64,000 bases of DNA, taken from NCBI RefSeq assembly GCF_000143985.1, contig NC_014364.1:1612001-1676000 (forward strand), written 5' to 3'. Position numbers and translations under genes: made by a program. Positions within the stretch are counted from its first letter, which is position 1. Each line of letters starts with the position of its first letter. Below the pieces are notes generated by a model. The model ran no database searches. It saw only the letters and a program-made list of their open reading frames with translations, and was not told the DNA's origin. The stretch comes from Sediminispirochaeta smaragdinae DSM 11293. Its GTDB lineage: Bacteria > Spirochaetota > Spirochaetia > DSM-16054 > Sediminispirochaetaceae. Below are positions 1-9,000 of this stretch, in pieces.

Positions 1-1115
1 ATAAACTTTCCTCCCAAACGAGCCTTCAGCTTTCCAAATACCAGGAGACTGCCAAGAAGCTGAAAGGGCGTGAGGAGAATCAGGGGAATAATCGCAAGAA
101 GGATGTCGAGCCAGCGATGTCGGCCGACAAAGTCCGGTTTTCTGTCGGTTACCATGTTAAACATGGCGCTGTGCAGTTCTCCTACAGTAACAAAGAAGGA
201 AAACAGAAGCTGTTTTACCTTTCCCTCTTTTGAGATGTTTTTAAAGATTGCAGCCCTTACTCCCTCCCAAATCCTCGGCACCGAGGCAAGCCACTGAGGT
301 TTAACCTTCTGCATGTCCGGAAGCATCACCGCACCAATCGGTTTTGAATAGGCGATGGCGGCGCCGCGGGCAAGCATGATATACTCCACCGCCCGCTCAA
401 AGCTATGCCAAACCGGAAGAACACTTAAAAGAATGTGACCGGGCACGATCTGAATGTGGTCGTACACACGATCGAGTTGAAAGATAAAACTGCGATGGGG
501 GAGCATCACCCCTTTGGGCTCTCCTGTGGTACCCGATGTATAGATGATGGTTGCAAGATCGTTAAGCGAGCCCTTATCGATCTCTTTGTCGAAGAAATCC
601 TGTTTCTGCGGAAGCAGTTCGCTTCCCCGTTTCATCATTTCATCGAAAGATGACAACTCGAGGGAGGACGGCAGCTTTTTCGAGGGACTCCGGCTGGCAT
701 CGAAGAGGATGATTCGCTTTAAGAGGGGAAGATCGTGGGCGTTTGCAATAATCTTATCCGCCTGGGCTCCATTTTCCGCAAAAGCAATCTCACACTCGGC
801 ATGGCCAAGGATATAGGCAATCTCGTCGGCGGTGGAGTCCGAGCCTCTGGGCACATCAACCACACCGAGGCCGAGCATGGCGAGGTCTGCAAGAATCCAC
901 TCTTTTCGATTATCGCTGATGATACCGACATGCGCACCTCGCTCCACGCCGATATCGTTCAGGGCACAGGAGAAAGCTGAGCACGATTCCATCATCTCCC
1001 GGAAGCTTGTCGCTTCGAATTCTCCTTCCTTCCCCTTTGCCAGTAAGGCTGTCATATCGGGGTGTTTCTGTGCAATCTCTCTGATTCGTTTCGGTACGGT
1101 GTCAAGGGGGGCCAT
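1..1115 (-). CDS. Long-chain acyl-CoA synthetase (AMP-forming), 3' end outside window
   Basis: Translated on the minus strand from the ATG at 1115, which follows a strong AAAGGAGG ribosome site. The reading frame runs open to the window edge, so about 370 N-terminal residues are visible and the C-terminal lid domain is missing. Family signatures of ANL adenylating enzymes are clear: the P-loop YTSGTTGEPKG near residue 192, followed by MLPHRS, and further on LPVWHSFERA, which is typical of the FadD/FACL branch. Such enzymes activate free fatty acids with ATP and CoA at the membrane. Only 36 bases separate it from the upstream dsbD-like gene on the same strand, so it is probably the last visible gene of that transcript. 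Family assignment is firm; chain-length preference cannot be read. Confidence 0.9.
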   Translation of the reverse strand, partial: MAPLDTVPKRIREIAQKHPDMTALLAKGKEGEFEATSFREMMESCSAFSCALNDIGVERGAHVGIISDNRKEWILADLAMLGLGVVDVPRGSDSTADEIAYILGHAECEIAFAENGAQADKIIANAHDLPLLKRIILFDASRSPSKKLPSSLELSSFDEMMKRGSELLPQKQDFFDKEIDKGSLNDLATIIYTSGTTGEPKGVMLPHRSFIFQLDRVYDHIQIVPGHILLSVLPVWHSFERAVEYIMLARGAAIAYSKPIGAVMLPDMQKVKPQWLASVPRIWEGVRAAIFKNISKEGKVKQLLFSFFVTVGELHSAMFNMVTDRKPDFVGRHRWLDILLAIIPLILLTPFQLLGSLLVFGKLKARLGGKF

Positions 1116-1151
1116 CTCTACCTCCTTTTGGCATATGGTGCCGTCGGAAGA

Positions 1152-2936
1152 TTAGAAAAAAAGGGCATCTCCCAGCGGCTGAGCGGCCGGAGTTTCTCCG
1201 GTTTCCGCCTCATGGTCTGCCTTCGAGAAAAGTTCCTCGAGTTTCTCGAAGGTCAGTAGTTCCGGCAGCAGAATAGGCTTATCGGCCGCCGGCCGATAAA
1301 AAGCATACACCGGAACGCCGGCTCTGCCAAGGGTTTTTATCGCTTCGCCTATCACAGGATCGGCATTGGTGTAATCTCCGTAGACCATCTGGATGCCGTA
1401 ACGTTGAAAAAGCTCTTTTCCCCGTTCGGTGGCAAAAATCCGACGGTCGTTTAGCTTGCAGACGCTGCACCACTGGGCGGAAAAGACAAGGAGAAAGGGC
1501 TGCTGGGAACGAATCATCGTTTCCACCCTTTCGGGCGAATAGACAATCCGTTCGACCCCTTCGTCACCCTTTTCAGCCATGGCTGTTTCACTCGCGCTTC
1601 CTTCCTGGGGCTTCCAGGAGGATGGATCGATGAAAATCATAGCGGCCGCAGAGGAAAGTATAACGAACAAAAGAAGCGAAAGCCAACGTTGCCGTTTCGA
1701 TGAGGTCGGTTTTGCAAGTTTTCCGTAGAGCCAGGCTGCCGATGCAAGGGAAAGGAGAAAGGCAAGGGCCCCGATCATTGCCTGCGCCCCTGTCTGACGC
1801 CCGAAAATAGCAAAGAAGTAGAGGGCGGTGGCAATCAGTACCAGACCCATCGCTTCTTTGAAGAGCTCCATCCATGGTCCCGGTTTCGGTATCCGATGGA
1901 TGATCCGGGGAATAAAGCCGAGCAAAACAAAAGGGAGGGCAAAGCCTATCCCAATGGTGAGAAAAAAGAAGATGATTAAAAGCGGCGGCTGACTAAAGGC
2001 AAAACCCAGAGCGCTCCCAAGAAATGGGGCGGTGCAGGGGGTTGCAAGGATTACGGCAACAAGCCCGTTTACAAAGGAACCGACAAGCCCCCTCGAGCCG
2101 GCGGCGGCCAGTTTCGACCCGAATATCGGCGGCTGAAAGAGGTAGAGATCGAACAAGCTGAGGGCAAATACCAGGAGAACGGCGCTGAGAGCCAGCACAA
2201 AAGCCGGATTCTGAAATTGAAAGCCCCAGCCGACCAGTTCTCCCGACTGTTTCAGGATGATGACCACCAGAGCGAGGAGCAAGAACGAGACCAGAACCCC
2301 GGCACCATAGAGCAGGGCCCCGGAACGCAACAGTTTTTTGTCATTCCTGCTCTGTTTTACAAGGTTAAGGGCCCTGATTGAGAGAATGGGAAAGACGCAG
2401 GGCATAATGTTGAGGAGAATCCCCCCAAGCAAGGCGAAGGCGAGCATGAGCCAGATACCCTTTTCCCCCTTAAGCCCCCCGATGCTGCTTGAAAAAGAGT
2501 TCTTGTCGGGTATGGGTATGGAAAAGGATGCTTCAACGGTGCCGGGCAGGAAACAGGTGCCTGCCTCGTCACAAAGCTGATAATGGAGCCTGAGTTTTCC
2601 CGTCTGTGCAGAAGTGGACCGGAGTTTTTCGGGGAGCAGTGGAGCGCTTAGGGATATCGTTCCGTAGTAGGCAGGTCCGGTTTCGGTATCGATCCCCTTC
2701 GGATAATCGATCCTACCGAGATTCGCCCCCGCTGGATCGACCAGTTCAAAAAAGAAGAAATCTTCGTTGAAGCTTTGATGATAGCCTTCGGGAATCTCCA
2801 GCGAGAGGGTGATGCGCTGCGAATCTCCCTGCCCAAAGACCCCCACATCGACGATGCGAGGCTTGGCGGCGGCAAGGGGAAGCAGCACGACAAACAGGAA
2901 GAACAATAGGGCCGGGACTCTTCTTAGTCGGTACAC
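1152..2936 (-). CDS. dsbD: DsbD-like thiol:disulfide interchange protein
   Basis: The 594-residue protein has the three-part DsbD layout. A signal peptide is followed by an N-terminal periplasmic domain with a cysteine pair (LCDEAGTCF, near residue 120). The membrane core of about eight helices carries the two key cysteines in NIMPCVFP and ATPCTAPF. A C-terminal thioredoxin-like domain has WCSVCK near residue 490. DsbD passes electrons from cytoplasmic thioredoxin across the membrane to periplasmic redox partners. The start is GTG at 2936, supported by AAAGGAGG. The TlpA-like gene lies 15 bases upstream, making it the likely periplasmic electron acceptor. Function is inferred from the domains and cysteine motifs. 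Confidence 0.92.
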   Translation of the reverse strand: MYRLRRVPALLFFLFVVLLPLAAAKPRIVDVGVFGQGDSQRITLSLEIPEGYHQSFNEDFFFFELVDPAGANLGRIDYPKGIDTETGPAYYGTISLSAPLLPEKLRSTSAQTGKLRLHYQLCDEAGTCFLPGTVEASFSIPIPDKNSFSSSIGGLKGEKGIWLMLAFALLGGILLNIMPCVFPILSIRALNLVKQSRNDKKLLRSGALLYGAGVLVSFLLLALVVIILKQSGELVGWGFQFQNPAFVLALSAVLLVFALSLFDLYLFQPPIFGSKLAAAGSRGLVGSFVNGLVAVILATPCTAPFLGSALGFAFSQPPLLIIFFFLTIGIGFALPFVLLGFIPRIIHRIPKPGPWMELFKEAMGLVLIATALYFFAIFGRQTGAQAMIGALAFLLSLASAAWLYGKLAKPTSSKRQRWLSLLLFVILSSAAAMIFIDPSSWKPQEGSASETAMAEKGDEGVERIVYSPERVETMIRSQQPFLLVFSAQWCSVCKLNDRRIFATERGKELFQRYGIQMVYGDYTNADPVIGEAIKTLGRAGVPVYAFYRPAADKPILLPELLTFEKLEELFSKADHEAETGETPAAQPLGDALFF

Positions 2937-2951
2937 CGCCGCCTCCTTTCC

Positions 2952-3536
2952 CTATGGAATCAGCATTTCAAGAGCCCCGATGATCTCCGGTGAGGACCAA
3001 TCGGTTGCACCTACCAGCCTGGCGATGATGTTTCCCTTTTCATCGATGATCCAGGTGGTGGGAATGCTCCCCGTTCCGTATATCGAATTGACCTGGTATT
3101 CATTATCGATGGGAACGGGGAAGGTGAATCCGTTGTCGGCAACATGTGCTGTAATCAGTTCGAGGGTTTCTCTCGGGGGAGTAGGGGCTGCAACGGCGTA
3201 CATTTCAAAGTTTTTTCCGGCAAAACGCTCATAGATTTTTTGCATGGAGGGCATCTCCTGGCGACAGGGGGGACACCATGTTGCCCAAAGATTGAGCAGC
3301 AGCAGCTTTCCCTTTGCTGCCGAAAGGCTTGCCGTCTCACCGTCGAGGGTCGTCAGGGAAAAAGGTGGGGCGGCCAGGCTGCCCCTGGGGATATCAAAGC
3401 CGAGTTGATAAAGCGCGGCTTGACCCTTTGACATGGAAGCACTCTCGTCTCCGCTTTCCTGAGCGAACAATCCGGGGCTAAGAGCAAAAACCAACAAAAG
3501 AAGCATGGGGTACAGAGAACTTATATGCTTTTTCAT
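2952..3536 (-). CDS. TlpA/ResA-like exported thioredoxin
   Basis: 194 residues: a hydrophobic signal sequence ending near LFAQES, then a redoxin/AhpC-TSA-type thioredoxin fold with the active site WATWCPPCRQE (CPPC) and the cis-proline region GSIPTTWII. TlpA/ResA proteins act on the outer face of the cytoplasmic membrane, reducing disulfides during cytochrome maturation or peroxide defence. It sits between the CPBP protease gene and the dsbD-like gene on one strand, which would supply reducing power. No Shine-Dalgarno sequence precedes the ATG at 3536; instead a weak promoter-like element ends six bases before it (see findings). The start could therefore be leaderless. Confidence 0.9.
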   Translation of the reverse strand: MKKHISSLYPMLLLLVFALSPGLFAQESGDESASMSKGQAALYQLGFDIPRGSLAAPPFSLTTLDGETASLSAAKGKLLLLNLWATWCPPCRQEMPSMQKIYERFAGKNFEMYAVAAPTPPRETLELITAHVADNGFTFPVPIDNEYQVNSIYGTGSIPTTWIIDEKGNIIARLVGATDWSSPEIIGALEMLIP

Positions 3537-3585
3537 ATATGAAAATTACTATAAAGCGAAGGGATAGGCAAGAGGCTTCGGTTCT

Positions 3586-4284
3586 TTAGTAGGAGCCGAA
3601 AGAGATCATGATCAGGGCGACGCTGTTGTAGAGTGAATGGGCGATTGCGACCTCGTGGAGGCTCTTTTTTCGCGAGTAGCGGAAGCCGAGAACCATTGCG
3701 ATCAGCAGGGTGGTAAGCGCTCCTCCCCATCCCTGATAGAGGTGGCCTGCGGCAAAGAGCAGCGAAGAGGTCGTAATCTCCCGCCAGCCCGGCCGTTGTT
3801 CCTCACCGCCGAGGAAGGTGCTCAGCTCTCTGAGCAGGTAGGCTCGAAAAAAGAGCTCTTCCCGGTAACCCGTTATAACCATTGCGACGATCGCCGGCAA
3901 AAGCAGCGTTCGTTTTTCCATACCCCAACTCTCCTGCAAACCGAAAGGAAAGAGGAGGGCAATCAAAAAAGAGATTGCCAGGAGGAGGGGAAGCAGGAGC
4001 AGGGCCCCCGGAATATCCCGCCGTTTGATCCTTGTAATACCGTATCGTTCGGCCCAGCCCGGCCCCTTTTTGGAAATCATAAAAAGGAGAAGCAGAATCT
4101 GAGGGAGTGCCACTGCCGCATAGCGAAAGAGAAAGCCGAGGTTGGCGAAGTCTATCTCTTGACCTGAATCGGTGCCGGAGAGGTAACCGGGAAAGAACAG
4201 AACAAAGAAAAGCAAAATCGGTTCGAGTAAAGATTTCGGATCGTTGCCGCTTTTTTCGTTTCTCTCTTCTGGGAAAATTGTCAT
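3586..4284 (-). CDS. CPBP-family intramembrane metalloprotease
   Basis: 232 residues, almost entirely membrane helices. The CPBP (CAAX protease/bacteriocin-processing) signatures are all present: the EExxxR-type motif in GYREELFFRAYLLREL, the FxxxH-type motif in FAAGHLYQGWGG, and the third motif in AIAHSLYNSVAL, which together form the glutamate/histidine metal site. Members cleave or bind prenylated or membrane-embedded substrates; the substrate here is unknown. The ATG at 4284 follows TAAGGAGT. It is the first gene of the minus-strand run tlpA-dsbD-acyl-CoA synthetase, and 69 bases separate it from the divergent PilZ gene. Confidence 0.88.
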   Translation of the reverse strand: MTIFPEERNEKSGNDPKSLLEPILLFFVLFFPGYLSGTDSGQEIDFANLGFLFRYAAVALPQILLLLFMISKKGPGWAERYGITRIKRRDIPGALLLLPLLLAISFLIALLFPFGLQESWGMEKRTLLLPAIVAMVITGYREELFFRAYLLRELSTFLGGEEQRPGWREITTSSLLFAAGHLYQGWGGALTTLLIAMVLGFRYSRKKSLHEVAIAHSLYNSVALIMISFGSY

Positions 4285-4353
4285 CCGTTACTCCTTATGG
4301 TATGATGTATCATGAGAAGCTGTTTATAGTGAAGCCTGAGAAAAGGAATTTTG

Positions 4354-5406
4354 ATGAATTGGACAATTTTAGCGATAGTATGTGGTCTTATTTTTCTTCT
4401 CATCGCCCTTATGCGAAGGGCGGGTGGAGGAAGTTTCCCCTGGATACATTTTTACGTGAAGGGGAAAGAGGCCGGTTTTAGTTTTCGTGAGGTGAATCTG
4501 CTCCGCAGAATCGCAGTTGAGGCCCGTCTCAAAAACCCCACAAGTCTTTTCTGGTCGATTGGTCAACTCGATCGATCCATTCGAGGTGTGGTTACGAAAT
4601 TCCGTTCGCAGAATCTTATGGATGATTTCAATGCTTCTCAATTTCTTCTGAAACTCTTCAATTTTCGGCGTCAGGTAGAACTCAATCTTCCCAAATATAC
4701 ATTAGGTCTAAAATCCAGCAGGAAGATCATGCAGCGGCAGCGAATAAAGATATCGTTACCTGGTGCCGGTACCTTTGACTCCCAGGTGGTGGAAAATCTT
4801 CGCCGCTATCTTGCCGTCTCTTATCCCGAGGGACCAAAGCTCGCTCCCGGTTTTCTATGGAAGGGGCAGCTTATTCAGGTCTATTTTTGGCGGGTCGATG
4901 ATGCCGGATATACCTTTGAAACACGGGTGATCGAAGATTATTCCGAAAAACAGTATCCGATTCTCCACATTTCCCATTCCGACAGCCTTATCAGGAGTCA
5001 GAAAAGGAATTCCGTTCGAGTCGAGGTCCGTAAGCCCGCATGGATTTACCCTCTCTCCTCTCTTGATCATGCCGATGAGGTTGCCGAGGCCAGAAAAGGG
5101 CTCCGGGCAAGGCTTGAGGATCTCTCCGAAGACGGGGCGGCCGTTCGTATAGGCGGGAAGGGAAAGGTCGGCATGAATGTCAAAATTCAGTTCTCCCTGG
5201 CAGATCGAACCATCGTCATGAACGGTACGGTCAGGGGGGTGAACTATAATGCAAAGACAAATCAGTCTCTGCTCCATATTCAGGCACTCCCGCTATCTCC
5301 TCCGGCACGCAACAGGGTCCTTGTTTTCGTGTATAATCTTTTTGGAGAAAGGGATATGGATTCCAAACAACAAACTACAGCCCGGCGGGCGACAGCGTTA
5401 TCGTGA
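4354..5406 (+). CDS. PilZ-domain protein (c-di-GMP binding)
   Basis: 350 residues from the ATG at 4354, which has AAAAGGA six bases upstream; a TTG directly before it could also serve. One N-terminal membrane helix is followed by a helical region and a C-terminal PilZ domain. The RxxxR switch (KRNSVRVEV) sits near residue 215 and the DxSxxG motif is DLSEDG near residue 255, so both c-di-GMP contacts are intact. In spirochaetes, membrane-anchored PilZ proteins of this kind are linked to motility and c-di-GMP signalling. The stop overlaps the beginning of the downstream reading frame, which suggests co-translation with the HEAT-repeat gene. Confidence 0.88.
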   Translation: MNWTILAIVCGLIFLLIALMRRAGGGSFPWIHFYVKGKEAGFSFREVNLLRRIAVEARLKNPTSLFWSIGQLDRSIRGVVTKFRSQNLMDDFNASQFLLKLFNFRRQVELNLPKYTLGLKSSRKIMQRQRIKISLPGAGTFDSQVVENLRRYLAVSYPEGPKLAPGFLWKGQLIQVYFWRVDDAGYTFETRVIEDYSEKQYPILHISHSDSLIRSQKRNSVRVEVRKPAWIYPLSSLDHADEVAEARKGLRARLEDLSEDGAAVRIGGKGKVGMNVKIQFSLADRTIVMNGTVRGVNYNAKTNQSLLHIQALPLSPPARNRVLVFVYNLFGERDMDSKQQTTARRATALS

Positions 5407-5420
5407 GGAGGCATTTCAAC

Positions 5421-6638
5421 ATGAATCGGACAACAGGTTTCTACCGGCTCTTTACACTCGTTTTTGCGGTTTTGCTTGTGGCATCGTTTTCCGTCGTTTC
5501 TGCTCAGGATGCCTCCGAGGAAGATCCCATGCTGCTTGCCTTTCAAAAGAGTTTTGCACGGGGAAGCCTTTCGACGAAAATTCAGGTGCTTCAGGATGCC
5601 TCTGAGATGAACGGCCCAGAAATGGGCCCTCTCTATCGACAGGCCATTGAGTTTATTCTTGATAATATCCGCACCCTCCGGGATGATACCGCAGCCCAGG
5701 AGCTTGCCGTGTTGGCTGTCAATCTTATCGGTATGCATGAATACACCCCCGCAGCCGATATTATCTGGAGGCTTTTCGAACAGAGCAGTTCTGTCCGTAT
5801 CCAGATTGCGGTTATGAGCGCCCTTGGGGCTGTGGCCGGGGATGATCCTGAGCTGATAAGCAAACTCAATACCTGGATGGCGTCTCAGAACAATGCCATG
5901 CGATCCGGCGGCAACGTCGATCGTCAGGTTCTTGCAGAGTGTGTCGTTACCCTCGGCAAAATCGGTAATGAAAATTCCTACGGACTCCTATTTAGTGCCT
6001 CCTATTTGAAATATTCGGACGAGATTACCTATAAAGCCGATGGGGCTCTTGAACAGCTCGGCGGCGACTATGTTGCCAACATCTCCCGAGTTATCGAACA
6101 AAATCCGCCGGTGGAAAAGTTAGAAGCTCTCAAACGTGCGGACTCCCGGGAGGCGTTGAGCGTCGAGCAGAAGGCCACAATAGCCATGAAGGCGCTTTCA
6201 TATGGCCTCGGTTCCCGGGTTGTAGCCGAGGAAGAGAAACCCGTACTTCGGGAACTTCGATATGAAGCGGTCCGAGCCCTGACCGAATATCGCTGGGCCG
6301 AAGCGACCGAGTTGGTGATCGACCATTTTGACCAGACAACCGTCGAGGTCGATCGGGGCGAAACCAGTACCTCAAGCCTACTCGAGGCTATCGCGTGTCT
6401 CGGTGCCATGGGTACCCATGAAGCAGCTGTGCGTTTATCGCTGTATTTAGAAGTGATGAATGCATATGTTGAAAATGGGCAGCCTGTGGATACCCAGGTG
6501 GCTCTTGCGGTGGTAAATAATCTTGGAGCCCTTGGGGACCGCGTTGCCTTCGACTACCTTCTCTATACCGGTTACCTTGATTATGCACCTCCCGTGAAGC
6601 GGGCCGCCCGGGAGGCGCTCGATAATCTCAAAAACTGA
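5421..6638 (+). CDS. Exported HEAT-repeat protein (paralogue 1)
   Basis: About 405 residues from the ATG at 5421, chosen because GTGAGGAGG lies 10-12 bases upstream and the signal peptide (cleavage near SAQDAS) begins here; a GTG at 5403 would add six residues. The mature part is a solenoid of HEAT-like helical pairs, for example LAVLAVNLIGMHEYTPAAD and VVTLGKIGNENSYGLL, without catalytic motifs. HEAT solenoids usually scaffold protein contacts, here presumably in the periplasm. A paralogue of similar length and architecture lies at 9890-11092. The start is close to the PilZ stop. Precise function is unknown. Confidence 0.8.
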   Translation: MNRTTGFYRLFTLVFAVLLVASFSVVSAQDASEEDPMLLAFQKSFARGSLSTKIQVLQDASEMNGPEMGPLYRQAIEFILDNIRTLRDDTAAQELAVLAVNLIGMHEYTPAADIIWRLFEQSSSVRIQIAVMSALGAVAGDDPELISKLNTWMASQNNAMRSGGNVDRQVLAECVVTLGKIGNENSYGLLFSASYLKYSDEITYKADGALEQLGGDYVANISRVIEQNPPVEKLEALKRADSREALSVEQKATIAMKALSYGLGSRVVAEEEKPVLRELRYEAVRALTEYRWAEATELVIDHFDQTTVEVDRGETSTSSLLEAIACLGAMGTHEAAVRLSLYLEVMNAYVENGQPVDTQVALAVVNNLGALGDRVAFDYLLYTGYLDYAPPVKRAAREALDNLKN

Positions 6639-6765
6639 AACCATAGTACGAAGAAGAGGACGGAACGAGTCATGGGAATTCCTTTGCGATCTTGCTGCAA
6701 TCGCTTCGGCTGCTCTGTTCCTCCTCACATCTGCGATTTTTCGGCCTGTTTTTCTTCTTTTCCCT

Positions 6766-8220
6766 TTGTGCTGCGCCGCTTTTTCCGTTGTTCTACGCTC
6801 TTTTGCCTCAGATAAGGCATACCGGATAGGGAGGGTATTCCTTTTCCTTTTTTTGGGGTCGGGGGCCGCACTTCTCTCTGTACGTACCGGAACTTCCTTG
6901 ATGCCCTCTTGGGGTATCGATCCGACTCGGCTTCGATCGGTTGAGGGGCACCTTTACCGGGATCCCGTTCTTACCGCTTCCGATGGCGCCATCCTTCAAT
7001 TTTATGTTGATTCCGTGCGGGGCAGGGATGGCACGATCGCCACGGGGAGGGGTATCTGCACCCTTTTTGTGCCGGACTGCCGTGATATGGCCAGGCAGGC
7101 CTTGACCGGATGTGAGATATCCCTCGATCTCTCCTTTGATGAGGACGGCCGGCCCCTCGCCCGATCTTCAACGCTACGCTTGACACGCCACTGCGGCCTC
7201 GGCAGGCGTATACGCTATGCCTTCTTTCGGTCGGCTTCGGAGCTTTTTTCAGGCTCGCCGAAGGCCTCTCTCCTGTTGGATGCCCTGCTTCTGGGGCGAA
7301 AACGTGATCCCTCGAGCCCTGTATTTACGCTTTTCCGTAGGGCCGGTGCAAGCCACATCCTTGCTCTATCGGGTATGCACATCGGGATTCTCGCTTCCTT
7401 GGTCCTTTCCCTCCTCAGACCCATTGTGGGAAAGCGATGTGCGAAAGTTCTCTTGCTTTTCTTCCTGCCGTTTTATCTGTTTCTTGTTGGCTTACGCCCC
7501 TCCCTTGTGCGGGCCCTCCTCTTTTTTATCCTTGCGGGAACAATCTTCTGGAGCAAAAGCGCTTCGCTTCGTGCCCTCACGCTCACCTTTCTCATACAGA
7601 TTGTCATCTTCCCCCTAAGCCCGGCAGAACTTTCCTTTCAACTCTCCTACCTTGCGCTTTTTGGAATTCTCACCCTTGCTGCTCCTATCGATGACATTCT
7701 GAAGGACCTTTTGATACCTTCGGCTCTGTCTTCTCCTCTTGCCGCCTCTATAGCGGCGATTCTTGCCTCTGCTCCGCTTCTTTTTTTCTACTTTGGGGAG
7801 CTGCGCCCTGCCTCTCTTGCCGCTTCTGTGCTCCTTTCCCTTCCTGTTCTTCTTCTTATTTGGAGCGGCCTGGTTCAGCTTTTTTTACACATCACCAAGC
7901 TTTCCTCACTTCTGGCATGCTGTTCGATGCTGTCAAACCACGTGGCGGCTCTTGTGCTCTCGCTTGCACAATTGTGTGCCTCGCTTCCTGCGGTGTTCCC
8001 CCAAGATCCCAACACTGCCGCGATCTTTGCCACACTTCTGTTGACCATCACACTGTCGCTACGCTATCTTTTTAATAATGGTGGAATACCCCTTCGATTA
8101 CGATTCGCCCGCGTCTCTTGCCGCTTTTCTGGAAGCGCGGGGATTGAGCATGCAGAAACGCTTCGGACAGAATTTCCTCGTTTCGCCGGGGGTTCGGTCA
8201 AAAATCGTAAAGCTTCTTGA
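6766..8220 (+). CDS. comEC: ComEC/Rec2-type DNA uptake channel, core domain only
   Basis: The 484-residue frame encodes a polytopic membrane protein with the ComEC 'Competence' signature: FRRAGASHILALSGMHIGIL near residue 205, then LRPSLVRALLFF and the FQLSYLALFGIL stretch. ComEC forms the inner-membrane pore for single-stranded DNA uptake. The metallo-beta-lactamase domain found C-terminally in longer ComEC proteins is absent. The first canonical start in frame is TTG at 6766, but hydrophobic coding sequence continues upstream without any ATG, GTG or TTG back to a stop at 6595-6597. Removing one G from the GGG at 6674-6676 would create an ATG start at 6672 in frame. The 3' end overlaps rsmA by 143 bases, which is unusual. 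Confidence 0.78.
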   Translation: MCCAAFSVVLRSFASDKAYRIGRVFLFLFLGSGAALLSVRTGTSLMPSWGIDPTRLRSVEGHLYRDPVLTASDGAILQFYVDSVRGRDGTIATGRGICTLFVPDCRDMARQALTGCEISLDLSFDEDGRPLARSSTLRLTRHCGLGRRIRYAFFRSASELFSGSPKASLLLDALLLGRKRDPSSPVFTLFRRAGASHILALSGMHIGILASLVLSLLRPIVGKRCAKVLLLFFLPFYLFLVGLRPSLVRALLFFILAGTIFWSKSASLRALTLTFLIQIVIFPLSPAELSFQLSYLALFGILTLAAPIDDILKDLLIPSALSSPLAASIAAILASAPLLFFYFGELRPASLAASVLLSLPVLLLIWSGLVQLFLHITKLSSLLACCSMLSNHVAALVLSLAQLCASLPAVFPQDPNTAAIFATLLLTITLSLRYLFNNGGIPLRLRFARVSCRFSGSAGIEHAETLRTEFPRFAGGSVKNRKAS

Positions 8221-8959
8221 GCTTTCGAAGGATGATCATGTATGGGAAATAGGGCCTGGTCTCGGTGCCATGACCCATATGGTTCTGGGGCTGTGTCGTA
8301 ATATAACGGTGTTTGAGATTGACCGAGGCTTCATTTCCTTTCTTCGAGAACATTTTTCCATGGTAGAGGGGTTCGAATTAGTAGAGGGGGATGTCATGAA
8401 AAATTGGCAGCCGGCCTATACGCGTTTTGCTCCTCCTTCTCTCATCTTCGGTAATCTTCCCTACAACTGTGCCGCCTCATTTATCGGTGATCTCATCGAA
8501 GCAGGGGCAAATCCGAGGAAAATGGTCTTTACCATCCAAAAAGAGGTAGCCGAAAGAATGTCTGCTTCTCCCGGGACTAAACGTTACGGCGCTTTTTCCA
8601 TGATCTGTGCCTTTTCATGGGATGTCCGTATCGCCGGCATAATAAAACCCGGATCATTCTTTCCCGTTCCCGAGGTCACCTCGGCCATTATCGAGATGGT
8701 TCCTCATCATCGTTTTTCCGGTTTATCGGCTGGTTTGGCTTCAACGTTTGCCAAGGATCTCTTTGCAAATAGAAGAAAAACCGTCAGAAATTCACTTTCC
8801 GGCGGAATTCTTGCCGCAAGGTTGGGGAAAAATGCTATTCTCAATGCTGCGGAGGAGGCCGGTATCGGTTTAGGGCAAAGAGGGGAGGAGGTGAGCGTCG
8901 AAATGGTTGCCAAGGCCTGTGGCCATTTGACCGATAAATTCGCTTCTAATATACTGTGA
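8078..8959 (+). CDS. rsmA: 16S rRNA (A1518/A1519) dimethyltransferase RsmA (KsgA)
   Basis: 293 residues with the full set of KsgA/RsmA motifs: KRFGQNFLV near residue 27, the SAM-binding EIGPGLGAMT near residue 58, the acidic loop FEIDRGF, and the catalytic NLPYN near residue 127. The enzyme dimethylates two adjacent adenines in helix 45 of 16S rRNA late in 30S assembly. The ATG at 8078 sits inside the end of comEC, in the sequence TAATAATG. The N-terminus before the conserved block is about 25 residues longer than in many homologues, so a start at the internal ATG of LSMQKRF is possible. Confidence 0.95.
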   Translation: MVEYPFDYDSPASLAAFLEARGLSMQKRFGQNFLVSPGVRSKIVKLLELSKDDHVWEIGPGLGAMTHMVLGLCRNITVFEIDRGFISFLREHFSMVEGFELVEGDVMKNWQPAYTRFAPPSLIFGNLPYNCAASFIGDLIEAGANPRKMVFTIQKEVAERMSASPGTKRYGAFSMICAFSWDVRIAGIIKPGSFFPVPEVTSAIIEMVPHHRFSGLSAGLASTFAKDLFANRRKTVRNSLSGGILAARLGKNAILNAAEEAGIGLGQRGEEVSVEMVAKACGHLTDKFASNIL

Positions 8960-9000
8960 TTGAGAAAGGTAATTCTAAGTTTACGCGGAGGAACGTAGGA

